The notes beneath the pieces were generated by a model. That model ran no database searches and was not told the origin of the DNA. It was given only the letters and a program-made list of their open reading frames with translations. DNA of 64,000 nucleotides from NCBI GenBank assembly GCA_030544235.1, contig CM060463.1, forward strand, positions 31,703,920 to 31,767,919, written 5' to 3'. Positions 46,284 through 57,776 of this stretch are shown in pieces; the first letter of the stretch is position 1, and every line of letters begins with the position of its first letter. This DNA comes from Lepturacanthus savala. Lineage: Eukaryota; Chordata; Actinopteri; Scombriformes; Trichiuridae. The position numbers were made by a program, and so were the translations under genes.

Positions 46284-49200
46284 ATGGATTACCTATAGTA
46301 TCTGAATGTATGGATCAATGGTGTGTAAATGGATTGTCCTACAGGAGTGGTTTGAATGTATGTAATGTATATACTATACACTGTTTTTATTTATTTATTT
46401 ATTTTGACATGACTGGGCACAGCAGGTGACCACAGCTAACATCACAGCTAAAACATCTTCTTCCATATACTATTTTATACTTAACCAATACACTTGATGT
46501 ATATTTGATGGTATATTCCTTTACTTTAGACTTCATATAACCACATACTTTCTGTTGGACTCTAAAACAATTTGTAAATGTGATGTAATTACAGGAATCA
46601 TAATCATTTGCTGGGTTTCTGTGCAGGCAATATAATAAAACCTATAATAATATGATGGTGTGGTTGATTTTCTGGCAGAAAAAAATGCTTGTGTGTTGAA
46701 AGACAATGTTTCCACAGTGGTGTGTACCCTGCAGTGCAACAACCTACACCTCGAGGCGAAGCTCAATAACATGCCCATTATATTATAATAAGTATGTAGC
46801 CTCTGCCCACATCTTATGATTATAATTGTCGCAACTAGTTTTTATATAATGAATTAATAGGGTTTAATGATTTTCCCAAGCTTTAAAAGCAGCACAGGAT
46901 TACATTTTAGATTCTCTCAGATGTCTCTCCAAGCTGCTCTCCTAATTAGGTAGGTGTTTGTGTGCTGGAGGTATTGCCAATTACCACGGTAATAAAGCAC
47001 AAACATTAATGGAAGATCGACTGCACCCAGACAGCAGTGTCTGGAGCTGCAAGCCCAAATAAAAAACTCTTGTAGACAGGTCATAAAGCCAAAGGTGAAA
47101 TCCAATTAATTACTCTATATCGTCACAGATAACGACAATGAACAAGAATTATATTACATTTGTGGATCTTAATGAATGAGACTGCAATTAACCTGTAACA
47201 TCTCTCCTTAAACCTGCCCCTAATTGAAGCCAAAAATAAACTGTCTATCAAACCAACTCACCTCAATCAACACGTGCCCAGGAAGCTGTGGCTACATGAT
47301 AGTGACATAGAGACTGAGTTTAACTTGAATAACCAAGATGCCATCTTGAAAACATAGTCCCATGCTACACTATTAGTGTATCATATTCATACATTTTAAG
47401 ACGCCTCATTGGAATGAAGCCCATACTAAATAGTAGGATAAATGATTGTTAGAGTGTTTAATATCTGACATGTTTTTTTTTTTTTCATATATCATATGGT
47501 CTGTGATTAGGTAAGTTTGAAATTTGCCAAAACAATTCATATATGTATTTTTTTTAATTGACTTCACTTGTTTGAGCTTTGTGGATGGGTGAATATGATG
47601 CTGGATTTTAAATATTCTATAGGGGATGTAACAGATATACTTTAGCTGATGGAGGAAAAAAAGACTGGACAGAATTTGTCTATTGAACAGTAGCAGTAAA
47701 ATAACACCACTATATGTATATTCCATATTTATTATGCTGAAATTGAATAGGACGTTTAAATTATAAACTGACTAGTCAGTCATCAACTATCTTGTCTTAT
47801 AGGCAAACAATTCATTTTTAGTGTTAGGGTCTGATGAATTTACTGAAACCATAATAATGTGGAGGACTGAGAAGCAGGACCTCTTGATGACAAAGAGGAG
47901 CACTGTTAAAGGTTTTGAGTGAGTAGCACTTTAGTCTATTAGACAAAATCTAATAAAAAAGGGGCATTAGCCATTGCTTGGCATGTTAGCTAATTGTTGG
48001 GTTCCCTGTCTCTATAGAAGTTTGTTGTGAATAATGGGCTCAGGGGCAAAGTTTAACCAGCCTGGGTAGAAAGAAAGAAAAAAAGTGGTGAACAAAGCAG
48101 AAACACAAGGTCAGGTACAGGACTTGTGTTCAAGCTTTTGAGCCCATTTGCTTTAGTATCATTAACTTCTTTCGTTATCTAATTTGTAAGATCTGAAGTG
48201 TCCTAGATCAGGGGTCAGGACAGAGGAAAGAGAGGCAACAGCAACCTCCTGGAATTGGTATGGTCGGTGGGGGTGATGGATGCAGCATTGGGCACCAAGC
48301 CATCCATCACCCCACCGATCATCAGTGTTTATCTCTTCCACAAGCTAGACTGTTGTAGTCTCAACTCTCTTTGTTGCTGATCCATTCATTCAGGATGACT
48401 GTACGCCATCAAGAAAGAGAGGAAGAGAGGGAGTAGTAGTAAACTCTAAAAACGGATAGAGAAACAAGTTCAAAGGAGAGACGCAGAACAGCAGACAAAA
48501 GAGGAGAGAGGATATTAGGAGGTCAACCCAGGGGAGGAGTAAATAAATGATAAAGATTTAATAGCATTATGTAAAACAAATTAATTTACATTCTCTAGTC
48601 ATCCTGTGATGGTAAACTAGACCAGAGGAAGAACTACTCAGACTCTACAAATTTTGCAGGACATCCAGGATATATGATGTATTACCAAAATAAAATGGTT
48701 CATTTTATAGAATATAATTTGTATTATATTACTGGGCAACACTCAGTAATGTTGTGTTTTGAGAAGATGGGCCACAACCAAGATGTGCTTTATAAAGCTA
48801 GAGGAAATATCTTTAAAAAGCACAATGGCATACTTGACCCCAAATTATGCATCCCACAGTTAGCTTTATGTTTCTATGTGTTTAATTTGTTATTTTCCCC
48901 CCAAATTAAGCTACAGCTTCACCTAAAATTAAATAGACTGCATGTAAACTGATTAAACTTGAGGGATTGCAATGGAATTAGATATTTGATAAGGTAATGC
49001 CACCTATAATTTGGATTAAATAGTGAATAAAATGGTATCATATCCTTTGATAGAACAACAAAAAAAGACATTAGTGAAAGAAATTAGTGAAAAAAGACCG
49101 TGACAAAAAGAGAAAGGGACTCATAGTGTCTCATTTTCTCCGGTCTTTGCATGTGAATGGAACTATGCGGGTCATTGGTCTTGTATTCCTTCTGGCTCGC

Positions 49201-51850
49201 CTGTCGAGTTGGATATACGTAAACTGGCCTTGCCTGCGGCCGCCTTTAAGGAATATCAGTTTGTTGGAGAATGAGGGCAGGCGGGGGTGCAGGCCCAGCT
49301 GAGCGAGCAGTTGTGCAGGGTGGAGTGAGGCAGGAGGGGGGGGGCATGACAGGATATTACTTCCCCCAGATTGAGCACAGTCCCTCAGGTTCATATTCCA
49401 GTGTTGTGCATGTTGACTCATGTGGACCTTTTCCTGTTGCTGTTCCCCTGTAGATGGGGATGTGGTGTGGAACTGTACGTCCGTGTGTGTCTGTGTGTGT
49501 GCTTCACTATAATGAGGGGGAACCCAGTACAATCCTTAGCCACAGCAGCAGCTTCAGTTTCAACAGTAGTAGTCAGCATAAAGAAAAAAGGATTTCACAA
49601 GGTAATTGTCACTGTGTTAGACTGGAAACATAATGTTGTTTGTTGGCTGTTTATAAATGTGAATTAACAGTGATGACAAAGGGAAAACAATGACACTGAT
49701 GCAGCCAGATAGTTACTCACACATAACCATCTGGAAAATCTTCCTTGAAAAGGCATTTTGAAAAACTATTCGGCAGGTGATTGGAACGCATAAAATACTA
49801 AGTGATCTTATTACACATCAGATACGTTTTCTATAGCAAAGGTGTTTACATTCATACAGGAGCAAGTCAATTGTATTCATATAGGGAAGAAACTAAAACT
49901 ACATAAGAAACCAGATAACTTTGTCCTGTTTGTTGCAATCCTTGTGATGGTGCGCTGCAGCATTATGTACTGTGTGTTTACGATGTGCACTGTACTGTAC
50001 AGTATGTTTGTGAATGTGTCATTGAACCTTTGACCCTTCCAGCTCAAGTGTTGCTCTCTCTCAGCCTGCCAGCTCAACTCCTCCTAATTAGAGTTGCCAG
50101 CCATGACAGGAATCCGGTCACAATCCGCCTGCTCACAAATGGCACTCGCCTGTTTGTCACCCCTATTTCAGAAAAGTGTGAAAAACTGGAGAGGTGACAC
50201 ATTCTCACCATCTCAGTTCATCTCATCCCCTTCCTCGCTCTCCCTTCTCCATGCTGTGTGTGATTAGCTGTGAAGAGGAGCAGATTAAGGTGTGCTTGCT
50301 TCCGCAGCTAGACTGGTGTTGAAATGCAACAAAACCGCTGCCCTGAGATGAAGGTGCCTTGCCTTAGTTACCTATGCTATGTCCCAAATGGCATATTTCT
50401 GCACTGACTACTACTTACTTTTACAGTATACTGCATGTCGACAGACTATTCATACTGAAGTATAGAGCTACATATCCTAGAATGCATCTTGCACTAACCA
50501 GCAGCAGTAGCAGAGATTTTCAAGCTGAAAGTTTCCACATTTCCACCATGTAGACAAGTTAATATGTCACTTTATTTAAAATGTTTTCAGCAAAATAACT
50601 GTTTAGATTCCCAATTAAGTGGAAAGCCAACAGTCCTGTGATGAAAATGAAAACAGCTTTTATCTTACTTTGAAATCTCTGCTCAGTTGGTGGTCCATCC
50701 CTTTCCTCTACATAAACTATTAAAAATTAAAAACGAGGATTCACAAAAAAAAAAAAAACAATAACTCAAAGGGTATTTCATATATAAGCCTCAGCAAATA
50801 AAAATCAGCAAAAATTAAAAATAAAGAAACTATTCTAACCCTGATGTGAATGCATGTCACGCACTTATGCCCTTATGAGACACAGCACTAGATTGCAAAA
50901 GCATGTTTGGCAGACATGGGTTTGTTCTCATGAAAGTACTCTGGTTTCTACAACCACTTACCTTTGTACTTTATGCCAAGCTGACGATTTGTGATAAATT
51001 CGCAAGTTCCATGCACAAACAATAATGCCTTGTAACATCCCTGAAGTTATACCAATATATATATTCTCTATTCTTTCATCTTTTATTATATGAAGAGGTT
51101 GCCTGCAGAAACAAGTGGGTCTAAAGAAAAACATAAAGATGAGCAAGTGAATGGAGAGGCAAAATGATCAGGCATATCCATTATGGTGTGACTGCGAATA
51201 CTGTCAGCAATCTTGTAAAGCATCTTAGATGTGGGGTGTCATGGCAACTGCACAAACCTTCCAAGACATGGACAAAAACACAAGAGACAGGAACAGAAGC
51301 AAACACAGTCAAATTAATGGGAGCATGCATACCTGTGCTATATAGGGTTGTTTATTTGTAGAATTCAGACATATTAATATAAAAACAAACACATTCTAAA
51401 ATATAATCATATGAACAATTAGACATTAATAAGAATAGGATAAGAATAGGTTAGTGAATGCAGAGCAATAAAATATACTTTGTGTGGCAATAGTGTGAAG
51501 CCAAACATTACTGAAAAACTGCCAAACAAAAATAATTCTATTTATCTTAGATATAAATGCAAGGCCGAAGATATACTATAGTTTTTGCCATTCACATAAT
51601 ACATTACCTGCCATATTATCAAAGTACTATGCATTCATAAAATACAAAATGAAAGGATAAAAACTATGTAAAATAAGTTCTGTAAAAAATAAACTAGCTA
51701 CATTAAGCTGACACGTGTTTGTGTAACCTGGAACAGTTGGACATCCCCAGTAGCAAAAGAGGAGAAATCATCTCTAAAGGTTACATTACAAAACCAATAG
51801 ATCATTTAGATTATTTATGAAACAAAAGTTATTTGCTTGAACATGTTCTT
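46284..51850. other. Intergenic; hairpin and possible conserved block
   Basis: No gene recognised. The stretch 46900-47240 is repeat-poor with TAATTA/AATTAATTAC-type motifs and could be a conserved non-coding element. A 59-nt hairpin lies at 48262-48320. GT/TG-rich sequence lies near 49480-49505. The segment 51657-51724 is the source of a duplicate found inside the following SINE. Confidence 0.45.
48262..48320. repeat. Imperfect 20-bp hairpin, 18-nt loop
   Basis: The left arm GGTCGGTGGGGGTGATGGAT pairs with 48301-48320 (reverse complement GATCGGTGGGGTGATGGATG), with one bulge and one mismatch. Its size is in the range of a microRNA precursor, but nothing else supports that. Confidence 0.6.
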
Positions 51851-52463
51851 GGGCGACACGGTGGAGCAGGGGTTAGCGCTGTTCCCTCACAGCAAGAAGG
51901 TCGCAGGTTCAAGACCTCCTTGGTCCTGGATCTGGGACCTTTCTTTGTGGAGTTTGCATGTTCTCCCCGTGTCTGCATGGGTTTTCACCAGGTACTCCGG
52001 CTTCCTCCCACAGTCCATGCTGAGGTTAATTGGCGACTCTAAATTGCCCGTAGATGTGAGTGAATGCTGTGTGTGCCCCACGATTGGCTGGCTAATTAAA
52101 GAATAAAAACTATGTAAAATAAGTTCTGTAAAAAATAAACTAGCTACATTAAGCTGACACATGTTTGTGTCTGGGACCTTTCTTTGTGGAGTTTGCATGT
52201 TCTCTCCGTGTCTGCGTGGGTTTTCACCGGGTACTCCGGCTTCCTCCTACAGTCCAAAAATATGCTGAGGTTAATTGGCGACTCTAAATTGCCCGTGGGT
52301 GTGAGTGTGTGAGTGAATGGTGTGTGTGCCCCACGATTGGCTGGCGACCATCTGGGGTGTATCCCTGCCTCTCGCCGTAACGCGCTGTGATTGGCTCCAG
52401 CAGACCCCTGCGACCCTAATGAGGAATAAGCAGGTATAGAAGATGACTGACTGACTGATTGAC
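51851..52463 (+). mobile_element. Composite SINE with internal duplication
   Basis: A SINE head and body run from GGGCGACACGGTGGAGCAG to CCACGATTGGCTGGC (52094). Then comes a 69-bp copy (52102-52170) of unique DNA from upstream of the SINE (51657-51724). The SINE body then restarts at CTGGGACCTTTC and runs to the normal tail. CATGTTCTT flanks the whole structure (51842-51850 and 52464-52472), so one SINE insertion was later partly duplicated together with flanking DNA. Confidence 0.8.
52102..52170 (+). repeat. Duplicate of 51657-51724
   Basis: Nearly identical to the upstream unique segment (one difference seen: ACATG for ACGTG). It lies between two overlapping parts of the SINE. Confidence 0.85.
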
Positions 52464-52761
52464 CATGTTCTTTCTCTTTGTGACTGGAGTACCCCATTGA
52501 CTCAGATGTCTTGTGATCAAGTAAGAGGTTTAGTATAAAAAAAAGAAATGCTGCTTTGCAATTGTTGGACTATTATTTTGGCAAGTTGTCCTCATTCTGT
52601 CTTCCACATTCATGAAAGGTTTCGTATGAATGTTGAGACATGTCTCATGAAACAGCCATGAATGTTTTGTGTGCAGTTTATGATAGCTGCTATTAAGGTA
52701 TTATGAACTTACTCATCAATTAAAGTGTTACCAAATCCTCTATATGTTTATGTAAGTCCAG

Positions 52762-53101
52762 TGTGGAGGGGGGCGTGGTGCATCAGCTGTGGGAGAGAGG
52801 TGTGGGGAGGGCTCAGGGGAGCGGCGCCAGGTGAGGGTGATTGGGCAGTTGAGTACAGGTGTGCTAATTACTCTCACCGTCTCTTTTAAAACACAGTAGC
52901 AGGCTGGACCCGGGGGAAGGAAAGCGACGGACACACCAGAGACCCAGCAGACGGCAGCATACCAGGCCTGTGATCGGCTGCAGTGGGTCCGCGTGCGGTG
53001 TGTGTGGGTTTTCAATAAAGTACGGGAAATACGTTGAACCACAAAGACTGGACTTGTTGTGGGTCTGTTCGGGAACCCACGGGGGCAGCGAGACTGCCAC
53101 A
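52762..53101 (+). repeat. 5' LTR of copy 2
   Basis: 340 bp, TGTGGAGGGG to ACTGCCACA. A TATA-like CTCTTTTAAAACAC lies near 52883, followed about 130 bp later by AATAAA (near 53016), in the order needed for an LTR promoter and polyadenylation signal. It differs from the 3' LTR by a 22-bp segment present only here (near 52895-52916) and by scattered substitutions. Confidence 0.93.
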
Positions 53102-53103
53102 TT

Positions 53104-53118
53104 TGGCGCCCAATACGA
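53104..53118 (+). other. Primer-binding site
   Basis: TGGCGCCCAATACGA begins two bases after the 5' LTR. TGG followed by CGCCC complements a tRNA 3' end (CCA preceded by GGGCG), as used by lysine-tRNA-primed elements. The tRNA identity is inferred from the first eight bases. Confidence 0.7.
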
Positions 53119-53134
53119 ACCCGGCACGGAGACC

Positions 53135-53740
53135 ATGTCCGAGCCGCAGCAGACCCAACCAGTTACGGCGCTGGCCCAAATCTTGGCGGAGGTCGCCGCG
53201 ATGAGCCGGGACCAAGCAGCAGCCAGCAGGCAACAGCTCTCGGCGCTTCAGCTGCAGGTCGAGGGGCGATGCTGACTCGTCAGGGGCAGCGGTACCGGGT
53301 CCCCCGCTCTCCGGCGTGACTCTGCAGTGGATGACCGAGAGGGATGACGCCCAATCATTTCTCGAAATCTTCGGGGCGACGGCATCGGCGTGCGGGTGGC
53401 CGGAGGCAGAGTGGGCCGTGCGCCTGCTGCCACTGCTGGCGGGGGACGCGCAGACAGCGGCGCTCGGCCTGCCTGCCTCCTCTCGGGGACAATACCGGGC
53501 CGTGAAGAGGGCTGTCCTCGACCGACTGGGGTATTCGGCGGAGGACCACCGGCGGAGGTTTCGAGGGGCCAAGCTGGGGCCCACCGACCGTCCCTTCGTC
53601 CACGGCCAGCAGCTGAGGGACGCAGCCTACAGATGGCTGCAGCCGGGGGAGACCGCAGGCGAGGGACAGCTGATGGACAAAATTATCCTGGAGCAGTTCG
53701 TGGAGGCTGCCCCGAAACATCCACCCATCCCACCCCTGCC
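53135..53740 (+). pseudogene. gag N-terminal and capsid-like part, copy 2
   Basis: An ATG at 53135, about 30 bases past the primer-binding site, opens MSEPQQTQPVTALAQ and a helical, glutamine-rich segment. A frameshift near 53265 brings a TGA at 53273. The frame resumes as VPGPPLSGVTLQW and continues through the capsid-like region (WAVRLLPLLAGDAQT, LRDAAYRWLQPG, LEQFVE) to about 53710. There about 165 bp present in copy 1 is deleted, which shifts the frame before the zinc knuckle. This start is chosen for its position just after the primer site and because copy 1 lacks the region. Confidence 0.82.
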
Positions 53741-53832
53741 CCTCGCACTAACGTCCCCTCTCTTTTTTTCCCACAGGGTCCAGCCGCTACGGGCGCTGTT
53801 CCTAGCCCACAGAGGGTCCCTCAGGCGGCAGG

Positions 53833-54439
53833 GCAGGAGTGCTTGAGGTGCGGGCAGCCCGGACATTTCCGCCACGAGTGTCTGATAATGGAGGTTGGGC
53901 AGGTGATCCGGGTTGTCGGCCCCCCGGCACCCTCCCCCGGTCCAGGAGAGACGTACGGCGTTCCGGTAAGGATTCAGGGGGGTACACATCAGGCAATGGT
54001 GGACTCGGGCTGCATGCAGTCTATAGTACACCAGAACCTGATTCGACCTGGGGCATTGTTAGAGGCGGGATGGGTGGATATCAGGTGCGTGCATGGGGAT
54101 ATTCACAGATATCCTGTGGTGCCGGTGGAAATTCGCTACAAGGGTAAAAAGCATAGTGTGAAGGCTGCGGTTAGTTCCCGCCTGGCGCATCCTCTGATCT
54201 TGGGCACGGATTGGCCGGGGTTTGATAAATTAGTGGGACAATGTGTGGGGGTGTGCTCACGACCGACAGGGACAGGGGATATGTGCGCTGTGCTCAGCGG
54301 TGACGCGAGGTTGTCCGACACTGCAGACGGGGAGGGGGAGCCGGCGGTGCTCCGCAGGTTCCCGTGTTTGATTCCATGGAAGATTTTCCACTCGAGCAGT
54401 CTCATGATGATACTCTGTGTTCTGCCTTTGACCAAATGA
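53833..54439 (+). pseudogene. gag zinc knuckle and aspartic protease, unit 1
   Basis: One frame joins the CCHC knuckle CLRCGQPGHFRHEC (53840-53881) to a retropepsin-like protease: the catalytic D-S-G (AMVDSGCMQS, codons at 54002-54010) and, about 75 residues on, HPLILGTDW, the ILG-type motif near the protease C-terminus. The protease would cut the polyprotein. A 13-bp deletion near 54352 (relative to copy 1) throws the frame into LRRFPCLIP and a stop at 54437. Copy 1 has lost this protease entirely. Confidence 0.82.
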
Positions 54440-55135
54440 TACGAATTGATGGTCACCTGGTGCGCCCTGACGCAGCGCTATCATATCCACATTTTTCTTT
54501 GTGCAGGGACAGATTATACAGAGTGAGTCGTGACACTCAGACAGGCGACATAATAACCCAGTTGTTGGTTCCGAAAAGCCGTCGGGAAATAGTTTTCCAG
54601 GCGGCTCATTACAACCCGATGGCTGGACACCTGGGATATGATAAAACACTGAACCGGATAATGGCCCGATTCTATTGGCCAGGCATTCGGGCAGACGCGC
54701 GCCGCTGGTGTGCGTCTTGTCCCGAATGCCAGTTAGTTAACCAACCGGCCATTCCGAGAGCGCCATTGCGCCCATTACCACTGGTTGAGGTCCCATTTGA
54801 ATGTGTTGGGATGGACCTCATCGGGCCATTTCACCGGAGCGCACGTGGATATCGCTTTGTGTTAGTCCTGGTGGATTACGCAACGCGATATCCAGAGGCA
54901 GTGCCTGCGCACCATCTCTGCAAAGAGCGTGGCGCAAGCGCTGTTTCAAGTTATAGTTATTTCGGATCCCGAAAGAGATCCTGACTGACCAGGGCACCCA
55001 ATTTATGTCACGAACACTGAGAGAACTGTACGGGTTATTGGGCATCAAGTCTATCCGAACCAGCATCTACCACCCTCAAACGGACGGCCTCGTGGAGCGC
55101 CTGAATAAGACTCTACGGAAGCTCAGAGCTGCCAA
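54364..55135 (+). pseudogene. Integrase, unit 1
   Basis: Opens in the correct frame after the 13-bp deletion. It has the HHCC zinc site (HYNPMAGH, CASCPEC) and the first catalytic Asp (GMDLIGPF). A 2-bp loss near 54905 breaks the frame within the core, and the next segment (TDQGTQF) is read in another frame. The unit ends after DGLVERLNKTL in the first bases of the foldback element. In this unit integrase is therefore followed by a second zinc knuckle, not by RT. Confidence 0.82.
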
Positions 55136-55227
55136 CCTCGCACTAACGTCCCCTCTCTTTTTTTCCCACAGGGTCCAGCCGCTACGGGCGCTGTTCCTAG
55201 CCCACAGAGGGTCCCTCAGGCGGCAGG

Positions 55228-55834
55228 GCAGGAGTGCTTGAGGTGCGGGCAGCCCGGACATTTCCGCCACGAGTGTCTGATAATGGAGGTTGGGCAGGTG
55301 ATCCGGGTTGTCGGCCCCCCGGCACCCTCCCCCGGTCCAGGAGAGACGTACGGCGTTCCGGTAAGGATTCAGGGGGGTACACATCAGGCAATGGTGGACT
55401 CGGGCTGCATGCAGTCTATAGTACACCAGAACCTGATTCGACCTGGGGCATTGTTAGAGGCGGGATGGGTGGATATCAGGTGCGTGCATGGGGATATTCA
55501 CAGATATCCTGTGGTGCCGGTGGAAATTCGCTACAAGGGTAAAAAGCATAGTGTGAAGGCTGCGGTTAGTTCCCGCCTGGCGCATCCTCTGATCTTGGGC
55601 ACGGATTGGCCGGGGTTTGATAAATTAGTGGGACAATGTGTGGGGGTGTGCTCACGACCGACAGGGACAGGGGATATGTGCGCTGTGCTCAGCGGTGACG
55701 CGAGGTTGTCCGACACTGCAGACGGGGAGGGGGAGCCGGCGGTGCTCCGCAGGTTCCCGTGTTTGATTCCATGGAAGATTTTCCACTCGAGCAGTCTCAT
55801 GATGATACTCTGTGTTCTGCCTTTGACCAAATGA
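55228..55834 (+). pseudogene. gag zinc knuckle and protease, unit 2
   Basis: Exact repeat of the unit 1 segment: CCHC at 55235-55276, protease D-S-G at 55397-55405, HPLILGTDW, then the same 13-bp-deletion frameshift. It shares every lesion of unit 1, so the lesions predate the duplication. Confidence 0.85.
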
Positions 55835-56509
55835 TACGAATTGATGGTCACCTGGTGCGCCCTGACGCAGCGCTATCATATCCACATTTTTCTTTGTGCA
55901 GGGACAGATTATACAGAGTGAGTCGTGACACTCAGACAGGCGACATAATAACCCAGTTGTTGGTTCCGAAAAGCCGTCGGGAAATAGTTTTCCAGGCGGC
56001 TCATTACAACCCGATGGCTGGACACCTGGGATATGATAAAACACTGAACCGGATAATGGCCCGATTCTATTGGCCAGGCATTCGGGCAGACGCGCGCCGC
56101 TGGTGTGCGTCTTGTCCCGAATGCCAGTTAGTTAACCAACCGGCCATTCCGAGAGCGCCATTGCGCCCATTACCACTGGTTGAGGTCCCATTTGAATGTG
56201 TTGGGATGGACCTCATCGGGCCATTTCACCGGAGCGCACGTGGATATCGCTTTGTGTTAGTCCTGGTGGATTACGCAACGCGATATCCAGAGGCAGTGCC
56301 TGCGCACCATCTCTGCAAAGAGCGTGGCGCAAGCGCTGTTTCAAGTTATAGTTATTTCGGATCCCGAAAGAGATCCTGACTGACCAGGGCACCCAATTTA
56401 TGTCACGAACACTGAGAGAACTGTACGGGTTATTGGGCATCAAGTCTATCCGAACCAGCATCTACCACCCTCAAACGGACGGCCTCGTGGAGCGCCTGAA
56501 TAAGACTCT
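55759..56509 (+). pseudogene. Integrase, unit 2, interrupted by foldback element
   Basis: Same HHCC and first Asp motif as unit 1 with the same frame break. The catalytic-core region DGLVERLNK ends at the 8-bp target AAGACTCT (56502-56509). Integrase sequence continues at 57777 on the other side of the insert. Confidence 0.85.
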
Positions 56510-56553
56510 ACGGAAGCTCAGAGCTGCCAACCTCTAAAATATATTTGGCTCAG

Positions 56554-56814
56554 TATCACGTTATAACGTGATAAGTATCACGTTATAACGTGATACTTAT
56601 CACGTTATAACATGAAATTATCACGTTATAACGTGAAATTATCACGTTATAACGTGAAGTGAAATTATCACGTTATAATGTGATGTGAAATTATCACGTT
56701 ATAACGTGATATGAAATTATCACGTTATAACGTGATGTGAAATTATCACGTTATTTCATGATACACAAATATCACGTTATTTCGAGATATGCAACTATCA
56801 CATTGTTTCATGAT
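56554..56814. repeat. Left array of 18-nt palindromes
   Basis: About 11 units of roughly 20-26 bp built on ATCACGTTATAACGTGAT, a perfect palindrome, joined by short GTGAAATT-type spacers. The outer eight are canonical or nearly so, and the inner three are diverged (ATCACGTTATTTCATGAT, ATCACGTTATTTCGAGAT, ATCACATTGTTTCATGAT). Confidence 0.92.
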
Positions 56815-57533
56815 ATGTGGCAGCTCTGAGGTAAACTGCCGTAAACCGGCGCGCTTCCCTTTCACTTCACGTCATGGTTCAATCTCTGGCGTTTATTTGA
56901 GAATCATGGCTGAAAATCCTTCGGAGAGTAGCATGCTGACTTGTCAAAACAAAGGTCCCAAACGCAGATGTTGAATTTCACTTTTTATCGATAGACAACA
57001 TCAATACATTCCTTCCAGTCCCGGGGAGAACGACAACGCGCGCATGCGCGGAAACTTCACTCTTCTTCAGTAAACCTTCTTGCCACAATGATCACACAGC
57101 GGCACCTACTGGATAAACAATCAATGCCCCCTAATTACCTCTGCTTCACAACAAATAAAAGAAAACTCCACAACGGAAGTGAATTACCGGGGACTATTAT
57201 TGGCGGTGCACCTGTAGTTTTTTATGTGAGCGAAGAAGAAGAGGTGTTGTAAAGCAGAAGCAATTAGGGGGCAAATAAGTGTTTCTCCATTAGGTGGCGC
57301 TGTATAACCATTATGGCTGGCAAAGATGATTGATGAAGAAGACTGGAGGTTCTGCGCATGTGCGGGTTGTTGTTCTCTTCGTGACTGAGAGGGATGTTTG
57401 TTCACTCGCTCAGCTGCTGCTGCGCATAGAGATCAATGTTATCCATCTAGTTAAGAGGACGGTTTACATTTTAATTAAGGTTCTTCTATTTGCAGCATTG
57501 AGGGTTCCGGATGAGTTTACCTCAGAGCTGCCA

Positions 57534-57734
57534 CATATCATGAAACAACGTGATAGTTGCATATCTCGAAATAACGTGATATTTGTGTATCATAAAATAA
57601 CGTGATAATTTCACATCACGTTATAACGTGATAATTTCACTTCACGTTATAACGTGATAATTTCACATCACGTTATAACGTGATAATTTCACTTAACGTT
57701 ATAACGTGATAATTTCACGTTATAACGTGATACT
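57534..57734. repeat. Right array of 18-nt palindromes
   Basis: About eight units, the mirror image of the left array: three diverged inner units, then five near-canonical ones. It is three units shorter than the left array. Confidence 0.92.
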
Positions 57735-57776
57735 GAGCCAAATATATTTTAGGGGTTGGCAGCTCTGAGCTTCCGT

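Larger units (their letters stand above)
53741..55135 (+). repeat. 1,395-bp tandem duplication, unit 1
   Basis: From CCTCGCACTAACG to just before the same sequence at 55136. It spans gag knuckle, protease, integrase and the first 21 bp of the foldback element. The translated frames of the two units are identical wherever I compared them. Confidence 0.95.
55136..56530 (+). repeat. 1,395-bp tandem duplication, unit 2
   Basis: Offset exactly 1,395 bases from unit 1, with no difference seen in the frames compared. It runs into the full foldback element. CCTC at 53741, 55136 and 56531 is microhomology at the breakpoints. Confidence 0.95.
56510..57776. mobile_element. Foldback-like element with palindrome-array arms
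   Basis: Ends ACGGAAGCTCAGAGCTGCC and its reverse complement, flanked by a perfect 8-bp target duplication AAGACTCT (56502-56509, 57777-57784). Copy 1 has a single target-like site. The left arm (56510-56837) and right arm (57514-57776) are long inverted repeats. Each arm contains an array of ATCACGTTATAACGTGAT palindromes. The centre partly folds on itself too (56990-57150 against 57240-57365). No transposase is encoded. The 8-bp duplication fits several superfamilies (hAT, P, Zisupton, Merlin-like), but the ACGGAAG end does not look like hAT. Confidence 0.88.

Noticed and set aside
53972..54270. The 299-bp protease segment as an intron lost from copy 1 (it begins near GTAAGG and ends in ACAG)
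   Set aside because: Copy 1 keeps the GTAAGG, so the junction is not a splice product. The segment encodes a protease motif in frame. Microhomology deletion fits better.
56554..57734. Repeat-spacer appearance like a CRISPR array
   Set aside because: The units are themselves palindromes with 2-8 base joints, there are no unique spacers of constant length, and the arrays form inverted arms of one mobile element in a vertebrate genome.
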